From assembly GCA_913045415.1 (NCBI GenBank), contig CAJWPW010000087.1, positions 1-5,859 of the forward strand: a stretch of DNA of 5,859 nt, given 5' to 3'. The stretch comes from an uncultured Fidelibacterota bacterium. GTDB lineage: Bacteria; Marinisomatota; Marinisomatia; Marinisomatales; UBA1611. The notes under the pieces are model-generated. The model searched no databases. It worked only from the letters and a program-made list of their open reading frames with translations, and was not told the origin of the DNA. Shown here piece by piece: positions 1 to 5,859 of the stretch (its first letter is position 1; the number at the start of each line of letters is the position of its first letter). The translations under genes were made by a program, and so were the position numbers.

Positions 1-520
1 ACATGGTCTCATCCCGCGTATTCATGCCGATGAATTTGAAGATTCTGGTGCGGCAGAATTAGCAGGAGAAACCGGCTCAATCTCTGCTGACCATCTCATG
101 GCAGTGAGTGACGAGGGCATCCAAAAATTGGCTGAAAATAGAACTATTGCTACTTTGCTTCCCGGAACGACTTTCTTTTTGGGGAAATCAGGATATGCGC
201 CCTATCTAAAATTAAAAGAGGCTGGTGTAGATGTTGCATTGGCTACGGATTTCAATCCCGGAAGTTGTTATATCCAATCCATGCCCTTTATTTTATCTTT
301 ATCCTGTATTTATTTAAAAATGCCCATTCTGGATGCCATCATGGCAGCCACATTCACATCAGCAAAATCTTTACAATTAGAAAATGAAGTTGGTTCCATC
401 GAAATTGGGAAAAAAGCGGATATTCTTGTCTGGAATATTGAGAGAAGTGTTCAAATTCCATTTCTTATTTCTGATCACTCTGTCCAATCAATCATTAAGA
501 ATGGTTCTATTGTATCGTAA
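1..520 (+). CDS. hutI: Imidazolonepropionase, C-terminal part (5' end outside window)
   Basis: The frame is open from base 2 and ends in TAA at 518-520, giving the last 172 residues of a protein whose family is usually about 400-420 long. HutI is a cytosolic metal-dependent amidohydrolase that opens the ring of 4-imidazolone-5-propanoate to N-formimidoyl-L-glutamate, the third step of histidine breakdown. Visible family motifs, numbered from the first complete codon, are HADEF (8-12, a metal-binding His and substrate-contacting Glu in the family), SADHL (28-32, catalytic-site His), a LLPG stretch near 52-55, and TDFNPGS (82-88, metal-binding Asp). A GSIEIGKKADILVW tail follows, typical of amidohydrolases. 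The N-terminal HxH metal site is beyond the left edge. The ATG at 98 is internal (the Met after DHL) and is not the real start. No other hut gene follows, so it is the last gene of its unit or stands alone. Confidence 0.95.
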   Translation, partial: HGLIPRIHADEFEDSGAAELAGETGSISADHLMAVSDEGIQKLAENRTIATLLPGTTFFLGKSGYAPYLKLKEAGVDVALATDFNPGSCYIQSMPFILSLSCIYLKMPILDAIMAATFTSAKSLQLENEVGSIEIGKKADILVWNIERSVQIPFLISDHSVQSIIKNGSIVS

Positions 521-524
521 AATG

Positions 525-550
525 CTGTCATTTCTGGACAGGAGTTTTTT
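525..550 (+). terminator. Weak terminator-like hairpin after hutI
   Basis: CTGTC (525-529) pairs with GACAG (537-541) around a 7-nt loop, and a run of six T lies at 545-550. It begins five bases after the hutI stop codon, where a terminator would be expected. The stem is only 5 bp and is separated from the T-run by three bases, so it may be weak or coincidental. Confidence 0.35.
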
Positions 551-647
551 CGATAACAAGGGAGATATTAAAAATCCAGTGAAAAATAATAGATTTCGAA
601 TAAATTAATTGAATTTTGCTAACCAACAAAAAATTCATGTTTTTACC

Positions 648-674
648 ACTTGATTCTCCGTCGGTGAATCATGT
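648..674. promoter_or_regulatory. 27-bp imperfect palindrome, candidate operator
   Basis: The two arms follow the pattern ACnTGATTCnCCG and its reverse complement around a single centre base at 661. Of 13 symmetric positions 11 pair; the exceptions are T/T at 650/672 and at 657/665. The dyad covers the -35 element and spacer of the candidate promoter at 650-679, the usual place for a repressor site. It lies 30 bases before the ATG of the small exported protein gene. No T-run follows, so it is not a terminator. It could instead act as an RNA hairpin if transcription starts further upstream. No regulator gene is present in the window. Confidence 0.5.
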
Positions 675-679
675 AAAAT
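650..679 (+). promoter_or_regulatory. Candidate sigma-70-type promoter for the 704-1385 unit
   Basis: TTGATT (650-655) and TAAAAT (674-679) are separated by 18 bp and resemble -35 and -10 hexamers. Transcription would start near 686, leaving a leader of roughly 18 bases before the ATG at 704. The matches are moderate and the region is AT-rich, so this is a suggestion supported mainly by position and by the overlapping palindrome. Confidence 0.35.
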
Positions 680-703
680 CCCGCTAACATTTTGAACAGG
701 ACG

Positions 704-1138
704 ATGCAATCTAAACGAATTCTACTTGTTGCACTCTTTGCACTTTTGGTCGGGACAGACGGTCTTTGGGCTAATTATGCTTTTAAGAAAAAAGTCATAA
801 GCGTTTGTAATTCTTACCGGATCACGGTTGAATCATCCCAGTTTTCTCTTGGAGAAAATGATTTTTCAATAGACCTTGAAAGTGGCAGGAATAATTTTGA
901 AATGGTGATGTTGGTTGGTTTTGCGGCTGCCGGGCACGCCATTGAACATCAGATTCAGATGGGGAAGGCAAACGCTTACACACCGGAATCAATAATTATG
1001 AATGTTGCGGTCCCTATCTCAAGGGGCGAAACCAATATGTTTGTAGCCACGTGTTCGAAACAAATGGCCATTGAGTTAGCCAACGGAACAATGGAATCGT
1101 CTGATTTCATGCAAGAAATAAATATGGAAATACAATAA
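704..1138 (+). CDS. Small exported protein of unknown function
   Basis: This 144-residue protein is not recognised. It starts with a basic MQSKR followed by a hydrophobic stretch (about residues 6-17) and a plausible signal peptidase site after LWA (residue 23), so it is probably secreted or periplasmic. The mature part has only two cysteines (about residues 35 and 117), which could form a disulfide. It also has a short hydrophobic segment around MVMLVGFAAAGHAIEH (about 67-82) and an acidic C-terminus. ATG 704 is preferred because it puts the basic residues directly before the hydrophobic core. A TTG at 692 would add four residues, and neither start has an ideal ribosome binding site (AGGA at 698-701 is only two bases from the ATG). 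The next gene follows after ten bases, so the two are probably co-transcribed. The signal peptide and uninterrupted frame make it a credible gene. Confidence 0.7.
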   Translation: MQSKRILLVALFALLVGTDGLWANYAFKKKVISVCNSYRITVESSQFSLGENDFSIDLESGRNNFEMVMLVGFAAAGHAIEHQIQMGKANAYTPESIIMNVAVPISRGETNMFVATCSKQMAIELANGTMESSDFMQEINMEIQ

Positions 1139-1142
1139 GGAG
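1137..1142 (+). promoter_or_regulatory. Ribosome binding site overlapping the preceding stop codon
   Basis: AAGGAG (1137-1142) shares its two A bases with the TAA stop at 1136-1138 and sits six bases before the ATG at 1149. It fixes the start of the DUF350-type gene and suggests translational coupling with the gene before it. Confidence 0.8.
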
Positions 1143-1148
1143 TTTATT

Positions 1149-1385
1149 ATGCCTGATCCTAATACACTAATGGGACTATTAACACAATATGCGCGTGCTG
1201 TTGGCTGGTCCATCACTGCTGCAGTTGGTTTTGCTTTTGGTATTGGAATTGCTTTAAAAGTTTTTGATTGGTTGTCTACAGAAATCGATGAGTGGGAAGA
1301 GATAAAAAAAGGTAATATGGGTGTTTCTCTTATCTTTATATCTCTGATCGTCATGGTTGGACTTCTGGTTCATAAAGTAATTTAA
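1149..1385 (+). CDS. Small DUF350-type two-helix membrane protein
   Basis: The 78-residue product has two membrane helices (about 17-38 and 57-77) joined by a charged loop containing FDWLSTEIDEWEEIKKGN. The order helix, short F-D loop, acidic stretch, (K/R)GN and second helix is how I remember a DUF350 (UPF0719) unit. Many family members carry two such units, about 130-140 residues; this one has a single unit. The biochemical role of DUF350 is not established. A strong Shine-Dalgarno site overlaps the stop of the preceding exported-protein gene, and a strong terminator follows 20 bases downstream, so the two genes form a closed unit. A link between the inner-membrane product and the exported partner is an inference from this arrangement only. 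Confidence 0.65.
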   Translation: MPDPNTLMGLLTQYARAVGWSITAAVGFAFGIGIALKVFDWLSTEIDEWEEIKKGNMGVSLIFISLIVMVGLLVHKVI

Positions 1386-1405
1386 AATATTATTCAACCC
1401 TATTG

Positions 1406-1447
1406 ATTCAAAAGCCTTCTCGGTCTCGGGGAGGCTTTTGAATTTTT
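1406..1447 (+). terminator. Strong intrinsic terminator
   Basis: ATTCAAAAGCCT (1406-1417) pairs perfectly with AGGCTTTTGAAT (1432-1443). Four more inner pairs (two G-C, two G-T) leave a 6-nt loop, and a T-run covers 1443-1447. It closes the unit that ends at 1385. The minus-strand gene converges on it and ends 30 bases to the right, but the minus-strand reading has no T-run after the stem, so termination is probably one-directional. Confidence 0.9.
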
Positions 1448-1476
1448 ACAGCAAGGCATTCAAAGACTTTTTAATA

Positions 1477-2958
1477 TTAAAACAGTTTCAAATAAAAATA
1501 CATTAGGATGGGTGCAAAAGCCGTATTCATCAAATTCACCATATCATTATTAACCCAGGATATCCCTGAAATAAAGACAGCACCATCTTGGGCTGATTCA
1601 ATAATCTCACCTGTTTGGGTTTCATATTTTGCTTGAATAGTTGCACCCAGAAAAGAATCGAAGATTGATCCTACAAATCCACATAATATAATGCCATAAA
1701 CTATGAAGGGTGGCATAGGAATTACACACCAGATTGTGAATCCGAATAAACTGGATCCGAGTAGCGATCCAATTATCCCAATACGTGTGATTCCACCGGA
1801 CAGGCCATGATCCATGGGTTTAAAATTCACAATTGATATAGGTTTCTTTTTGGATATTCTCCCGATTTCCGTTGCCCAGGTATCTGACATAGCCGCAGAA
1901 ACAGATGCGAGAAATAAGAAAAAATCAATAGCATTAGGTTGAATAAAATCGAAAATACAAATGAGCAACGCAATCCCCCCATTTGCATAAACTTGGACAA
2001 TATCTCGATCTGAACCTTTCGTTTGGTAAAAGGATGTATTCTTAACAATTTTACTTAGTAATGAAGATAAAATAAAAAACACCGCTAATGGAAATAAAAA
2101 TCTCCAACTGCCGATGAGTGTTACAATAATCCCCATGATTAAAGCACCATAAAACCCACTCCTCGATAATGAACGATAATAGTAAGCTACATATAATAAA
2201 AGAATGACAATAAAAAGTAAAATTGAAGAAGATGACACAATTAGTTCAAAAAATTGTCCTGATTCTGATACATGGTTAAAATAACCGATCATAAATAAAA
2301 GACTCACAATTGGGATGGAAATATTATCGGTACCACGGCAACTTGTTATTTCTGCTATCGTTGCCCCCAATGCTGTAAAAAGTGCAAATCCAAAGAGGTA
2401 ACTATTTGAATTATCAAAAAAGGAATGAGCGCCTAAATATAAAATAATAAAAGCACTGGAAAAAAATGCAATGGTCCCTTGGACCGTTTTTTCATCCACC
2501 CAAATTTTGAATTTGGATGGGAATAGCGTGGATTGTCCAACTTGTGAAGCTAAAGGGTCTGAAATGGCTAGTACCAGAAAGGATAGGATTATGAGTTCAG
2601 GATAATTCCAAAAAAAGAGAACCATTATAAAATATGCGATAGGAAAATAAACCGTTCCGTAAGAAAACCTATCCTGGCTATGGATCCCTTTAAATAATTC
2701 TTTTCTCAATGCATACCCATTCAGGAAAATAAATATGATCGATAAGGTAATTGGCCAAAGATTGGTTGAGAAGATCAGGGGAGAAATACACACAAAAATA
2801 CCAACTAGGAAATGAACCCATTTGCGGTTAGCATCAGGTGATATCCAATCTTGCTTTTGTGTAAAATCACTTATCCCAACTATCCCTAGAATCAGGAAAA
2901 GAAAAGATGCAAACGTCCACCATTCATTCTCAAATGGAATCCAATACGGAAATGTCAT
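1477..2958 (-). CDS. Fused prenol kinase (phytol/dolichol-kinase-like) and DUF92/VTE6-like prenyl-phosphate kinase
   Basis: This 493-residue protein has about a dozen hydrophobic segments and two recognisable halves. The N-terminal half (about 1-230) has the CTP-dependent prenol kinase pattern of phytol kinase VTE5 and dolichol kinase. Its motifs are RKWVHF (45-50), SYGTVYFP (99-106), AISDPLAS (131-138), EKTVQGT (156-162) and, after E203, a GTDNISIP stretch (209-216). The C-terminal half (about 255-493) matches DUF92/TMEM19/VTE6, with GFYGALIMG (268-276), DIVQVYANGG (319-328), MSDTWATEIG (357-366), HGLSGGIT (384-391), GSIFDSFLGATIQ (430-442) and NNDMVN (470-475). In plants and cyanobacteria VTE5 makes phytyl phosphate and VTE6 makes phytyl diphosphate. 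The inference is that this membrane enzyme performs both phosphorylations of a long-chain isoprenoid alcohol; the substrate is unknown. There is no Shine-Dalgarno site before the ATG at 2956-2958. The next Met (residue 111) would remove kinase motifs, so the start stands. Confidence 0.85.
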   Translation of the reverse strand: MTFPYWIPFENEWWTFASFLFLILGIVGISDFTQKQDWISPDANRKWVHFLVGIFVCISPLIFSTNLWPITLSIIFIFLNGYALRKELFKGIHSQDRFSYGTVYFPIAYFIMVLFFWNYPELIILSFLVLAISDPLASQVGQSTLFPSKFKIWVDEKTVQGTIAFFSSAFIILYLGAHSFFDNSNSYLFGFALFTALGATIAEITSCRGTDNISIPIVSLLFMIGYFNHVSESGQFFELIVSSSSILLFIVILLLYVAYYYRSLSRSGFYGALIMGIIVTLIGSWRFLFPLAVFFILSSLLSKIVKNTSFYQTKGSDRDIVQVYANGGIALLICIFDFIQPNAIDFFLFLASVSAAMSDTWATEIGRISKKKPISIVNFKPMDHGLSGGITRIGIIGSLLGSSLFGFTIWCVIPMPPFIVYGIILCGFVGSIFDSFLGATIQAKYETQTGEIIESAQDGAVFISGISWVNNDMVNLMNTAFAPILMYFYLKLF

Positions 2959-2965
2959 TAATTAA

Positions 2966-2992
2966 ATTATTGCGTAAGAGATTAAATGGCAA
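2966..2992 (-). promoter_or_regulatory. Candidate promoter of the fused prenol kinase gene
   Basis: On the minus strand TTGCCA (2987-2992) and AATAAT (2966-2971) are 15 bp apart, or TAATTT at 17 bp. Either places the transcription start within a few bases of the ATG, giving an almost leaderless mRNA. That would fit the missing Shine-Dalgarno site. The region is AT-rich and the match is imperfect. The 94-bp spacer must also hold the promoter of the divergent DUF3228 gene, for which I see no convincing hexamers. Confidence 0.25.
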
Positions 2993-3052
2993 TGATTGAG
3001 CATAAGAAAAGAATTAATTTTTAGGTAACTAACTTTAACAACAGGAATAAAA

Positions 3053-3622
3053 ATGAAGGTCGCAGTAAATGAGTTTGTCCGCCGTCAGGTGAAGGGTTCT
3101 GGAAAAACCTATTCTAAGACAATGTCTTTTGAAGCAATCGCCGAACACGCCCAAATCCAAATGGGAAATGGGCACTTTTCAAAGGGATACCGAGATGGTG
3201 TCCGAATTGTCCATTGTAATATTTCTATAATCGGTGAATTTTTTTGTCCAATTATAAAATTGGACGAAAATTCAAAATTGGTTTCAAAATTGGTTAGACG
3301 GAGGCCGGAAGAAGATTTTTACATTCAAACCCGGGCGATCAAAGGAACACCTTTCAAAGCAGAAGCTGTGGATTTAATCCTGTACCGCAATGATGTATTA
3401 GCTGAGAATGATGAGCAGTCAACCGATGCGGAGTGGGAATTAGTCAGCATCAATGCAATCCCGTCAGGTTTGAAAAAAATACCCATGGGGCCGATAACAA
3501 TGATGCGGAATCAGCTAGAACTTCCTGGCGGAACAAAAGCACATTATTCATCAGATGAGTGGGCTGAGTCTGTCCGATTTTGGCAGGAATTTGCAGGTTT
3601 AGAACCGGAAAATGATATTTAA
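3053..3622 (+). CDS. DUF3228 family protein
   Basis: This 189-residue soluble protein has no signal peptide or membrane helix. Its pattern agrees with what I know of DUF3228: an opening VNEFVRR, then GYRDGV (45-50), a basic RRRPEED stretch, and AVDLILYRNDVLAENDEQST(D)AEWE (105-128). A SINA motif, PMGPITMMRNQLELPGGTKA and a C-terminal SSDEW...VRFWQEFA helix complete it. The length is also typical for that family. The function is unknown; the family is found in both bacteria and eukaryotic microbes as far as I recall. AGGA at 3043-3046, six bases before the ATG, supports the start. It is transcribed away from the fused prenol kinase, so the two could share control in the 94-bp spacer, but no functional link is visible. 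A tandem 12-bp duplication lies inside it. The family call is from memory of the motif pattern. Confidence 0.75.
   Translation: MKVAVNEFVRRQVKGSGKTYSKTMSFEAIAEHAQIQMGNGHFSKGYRDGVRIVHCNISIIGEFFCPIIKLDENSKLVSKLVRRRPEEDFYIQTRAIKGTPFKAEAVDLILYRNDVLAENDEQSTDAEWELVSINAIPSGLKKIPMGPITMMRNQLELPGGTKAHYSSDEWAESVRFWQEFAGLEPENDI
3271..3294 (+). repeat. Perfect 12-bp tandem duplication inside the DUF3228 gene
   Basis: TTCAAAATTGGT occurs twice without a gap (3271-3282 and 3283-3294), and AAAATTGG appears once more at 3257-3264. The duplication keeps the frame and encodes SKLV twice. It looks like a slippage duplication that lengthened a loop or strand by four residues. Confidence 0.9.
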
Positions 3623-3721
3623 TAAAGATGTTTACAATTATTCACTAAATATTTAAGTTTAGACGCGGAAGTCGATTATCTAGTGCATCATTATATCGGC
3701 TCAAAAAATAACTGAGGTAAT

Positions 3722-5859
3722 ATGAAAGGAATGAAATCCATTCTTAAGCTGTCCTTCTGGGGACGGTTTCCAATCACAGTAGCAGTCCTATGGGGGGCGT
3801 GCGTCTACGGTCAGGCTTATTCCATTTCGGGGAGAGCTTTCAACGAAGCTGGTAAGAAAATTGGGCCTGTTCGAATCGTTTTATATGATCTGGATAAGAG
3901 GAAGGTTATTGAACTGGAAACGCCTACTAGTGGGAAATTTAAATTAAAAAATATTCCTAATGGAAATTATACCATGAACGTTTATGGCGAAGGCGGTTAT
4001 GGGGCCACTAAGAATTTTGCTGTCAGCGGCACTAATATTTCTGATGTTAATCCAGCATTGAATCCAAACTTGGATCAAGTCCAAGTTAGTGTAAAAAATA
4101 TGGAGAAAGGAGCGAAGTGTAATTGGAAGAAAACTCCAGGTGCTGTTGAATTCATTATTTATCGAGATAATAATGAAGTGGGAAGGACAAGTGAAACATT
4201 TTATTTAGACGCTGTTGATCCAGGCCAGACATTTGCTTATAATGTGACTGCGGTTAACAGTGATCAATCGCTGGGTACGCGATCCATTACTGAATATGGA
4301 AAAAAATTAATGCCCACACCTGAGAATGTGACGGCAGAAGCGAAAAAAAATATTGTTAAACTTTCCTGGGATGCGGTAAAAAATGCATCTGCTTACAATG
4401 TGTACCGAGATGGTGAATTGGTTAACTCCACATCGGAAAATTCTTTTGCAGATTTTAAATTAAAATACGGGACTAAGTTTGCTTATACTATTGCAACCCT
4501 GGATCATCAATCGGAACCAGGCAGCAAAACTGCAAATGTATTTGTTACGACACACCCAGAAATAGCAAAACCCAAAGGGCTAAAAGCCAAGAGCGGTGAG
4601 AATCAGGTCATGCTAAACTGGAAAGTTGCTAAGAATAGTGTAAAATATTACATTTACCAAAATAGCGCTCTGATTGATTCCGCAACGGGTCTTAGTGCTA
4701 CCGTGAAAACGGAAGCTGGAACTGAAAATTGTTTTTCTGTGGCAGGTGTAGATCAATATGGTTCAATAGGTCCTAAATCGGATGCAGCCTGTGATAAAAG
4801 TGTATTCTCAGCACCAGACTCTATAGTCGTCTCATTTGATAAACGGAATAATCATTTAATTAAATGGTCCGAGGTTGAAGGTGCAAGTTCTTATAATCTT
4901 TATACGAATGGTAAACTACAAACCAACACCGAAAAATTACAAATAAGTCTAAAAAGCCTGAAATGGGAAACTGACTATTCCTATTACCTGACTTCCTTAA
5001 CGGATGATGGAATTGAGGGGCCTAAATCATCAGATTATACTGTAAGGACACCAAAAATATATATTATTGAAGGATTATTGCTTGATGAAACAGGGGATGA
5101 AAAAAATGTAGATCAGGCCAAGGTATTTCTATATGATTCTTTAGGTATGACTTTATTGGAAGAGTTTGTTGTAGCAAGGAATGGAAAGTTTCGTTTAGAA
5201 AAAGAAATCATTGCTGATTATTACATAATCAGGGCCTATGGGAACGGCAGTGGGAATGGCGGTGATCGGGTGCAGGTAATTAATAAAGATATTACTAGTT
5301 TAAGAATAAATCTATCTACAGAAGGTCTGAGACCAAAAGTTTGGGTTGAACGAGGAGTTGAACAATTGACAGTACATTGGTCGGATGTTCCCCAAGGTAA
5401 ATCCTACAATGTTTATAAAAATGACCGCCTGATACAGAATCTTGTGGGAGATACATCCTATGTGGATAAAGAAGTAGCACCGGGAGTTCCAACCAAGTAC
5501 ATGGTTAGGACCATTGATATTTATGATCTGGAAGGACCGGAGTCTAATCACGTAACAGAAAAAGCATCTTATGCACCACCTGATTTGACCCTGGCCGTCA
5601 TTGCAGGCGGTTATGCTGTTGAGGGCAGCGGACGACTCGTCAATCTAAGCTGGCAGCCGATTCCAGGAGTGGGTAAGTATGCTTTGTACAGAGATGGCGA
5701 ACTACTGGCAAAACAATCAGAACCATTATATGAAGAGAAAGATCTTGAATGGAATACGACTTATGTGTATAAAATAAATTCAATCGATTCAGATGATCTT
5801 GAAGGTGTGGATTACGTAGACTCTATTACAACACACCCTGAAGTGACTGCACCCGTTTT
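3722..5859 (+). CDS. Large exported protein with fibronectin-III-like and carboxypeptidase-regulatory-like repeats (3' end outside window)
   Basis: The frame is open for 712 residues to the window edge. A TGAGGT ribosome binding site (3713-3718) precedes the ATG. Residues 1-32 form a signal peptide (basic start, hydrophobic 18-28, likely cleavage after GQA). Domains by eye: a carboxypeptidase-regulatory/SdrD-B-like beta domain (33-115), four fibronectin-III-like domains (about 117-197, 198-279, 280-360, 361-444), a second regulatory-like domain (446-532), two more fibronectin-III-like domains (533-616, 617-706) and the start of another. Most fibronectin-like units share a core W, a Y-x-(V/I/L)-Y followed by a short (D/N)G-type turn, as in YNVYRDGEL (225-233) and YALYRDGEL (653-661). 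The protein is probably a surface or secreted structural or binding protein. No enzyme domain or sorting signal is visible, though one could lie past the edge. C27 lacks a good lipobox. It appears to be monocistronic or first in its unit. Confidence 0.85.
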   Translation, partial: MKGMKSILKLSFWGRFPITVAVLWGACVYGQAYSISGRAFNEAGKKIGPVRIVLYDLDKRKVIELETPTSGKFKLKNIPNGNYTMNVYGEGGYGATKNFAVSGTNISDVNPALNPNLDQVQVSVKNMEKGAKCNWKKTPGAVEFIIYRDNNEVGRTSETFYLDAVDPGQTFAYNVTAVNSDQSLGTRSITEYGKKLMPTPENVTAEAKKNIVKLSWDAVKNASAYNVYRDGELVNSTSENSFADFKLKYGTKFAYTIATLDHQSEPGSKTANVFVTTHPEIAKPKGLKAKSGENQVMLNWKVAKNSVKYYIYQNSALIDSATGLSATVKTEAGTENCFSVAGVDQYGSIGPKSDAACDKSVFSAPDSIVVSFDKRNNHLIKWSEVEGASSYNLYTNGKLQTNTEKLQISLKSLKWETDYSYYLTSLTDDGIEGPKSSDYTVRTPKIYIIEGLLLDETGDEKNVDQAKVFLYDSLGMTLLEEFVVARNGKFRLEKEIIADYYIIRAYGNGSGNGGDRVQVINKDITSLRINLSTEGLRPKVWVERGVEQLTVHWSDVPQGKSYNVYKNDRLIQNLVGDTSYVDKEVAPGVPTKYMVRTIDIYDLEGPESNHVTEKASYAPPDLTLAVIAGGYAVEGSGRLVNLSWQPIPGVGKYALYRDGELLAKQSEPLYEEKDLEWNTTYVYKINSIDSDDLEGVDYVDSITTHPEVTAPV

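Noticed and set aside
384..608. Open frame of 74 codons on the plus strand
   Set aside because: It overlaps the end of hutI in another frame, has no recognisable motif and runs into the spacer; a shadow frame.
692..703. TTG start four codons upstream for the small exported protein
   Set aside because: There is no ribosome binding site before it, and ATG 704 gives a more typical signal peptide; it cannot be fully excluded.
1076..1354. Minus-strand open frame of 92 codons
   Set aside because: It lies opposite the DUF350-type gene, which has a strong ribosome binding site and membrane-protein pattern; an antisense shadow.
1827..2048. Minus-strand open frame of 73 codons
   Set aside because: It sits in an alternative frame inside the fused prenol kinase gene, whose own frame carries conserved motifs.
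3623..3721. Possible promoter or terminator in the 99-bp spacer (TTTACA at 3632-3637, AT-rich TAAATATTTA)
   Set aside because: No -10 hexamer matches well at the right spacing and no stem with a T-run is present, so only the ribosome binding site is supported.
3797..3805. Possible lipoprotein cysteine (residue 27) in the large exported protein
   Set aside because: The preceding residues WGA lack the usual Leu/Val at -3, and a signal peptidase I site after GQA (residue 32) fits better.
5312..5551. Minus-strand open frame of 79 codons
   Set aside because: It is antisense to the fibronectin-like repeats of the exported protein, where the plus-strand frame is continuous and patterned.

Overview
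This window is an AT-rich bacterial segment with five genes that can be followed with confidence, plus one gene cut by each edge or left unnamed. The mix suggests a marine or sediment bacterium of the FCB group (Fibrobacterota, Chlorobiota, Bacteroidota and relatives), possibly Candidatus Marinimicrobia. The signs are low GC, a secreted fibronectin-type-III repeat protein, a histidine-degradation gene and a fused prenol kinase. Several genes have readable Shine-Dalgarno sites, which argues against typical Bacteroidota. The lineage is an inference from gene style, not from a marker gene.

Layout. Positions 1-520 (+) hold the C-terminal part of imidazolonepropionase (hutI). Positions 521-703 are a spacer with a weak terminator-like hairpin and a striking 27-bp imperfect palindrome (648-674) lying on a candidate promoter. 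Positions 704-1385 (+) are a two-gene unit: a small exported protein of unknown function and a 78-residue two-helix membrane protein of DUF350 type, whose ribosome binding site overlaps the preceding stop codon. The unit ends at a strong intrinsic terminator (1406-1447). Converging on it from the right, 1477-2958 (-) encodes a polytopic membrane protein that joins a phytol/dolichol-kinase-like half to a DUF92/TMEM19/VTE6-like half. Divergent from it across a 94-bp spacer is a DUF3228 protein (3053-3622, +). A 99-bp spacer follows, and then a large exported protein that starts at 3722 and runs off the window's right edge.

How the genes relate. Apart from the 704-1385 pair there is no long operon; each gene seems to have its own control. 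The most interesting item is the fused prenol kinase. Its two halves match the two enzyme families that in plants and cyanobacteria convert phytol to phytyl phosphate and then to phytyl diphosphate, so one polypeptide may carry out the whole salvage route from a free isoprenoid alcohol to its diphosphate. The large right-hand protein is built from a higher-order repeat: one carboxypeptidase-regulatory-like beta domain followed by several fibronectin-III-like domains, repeated at least once. No tRNA, rRNA, CRISPR array, insertion sequence or attachment site was seen.
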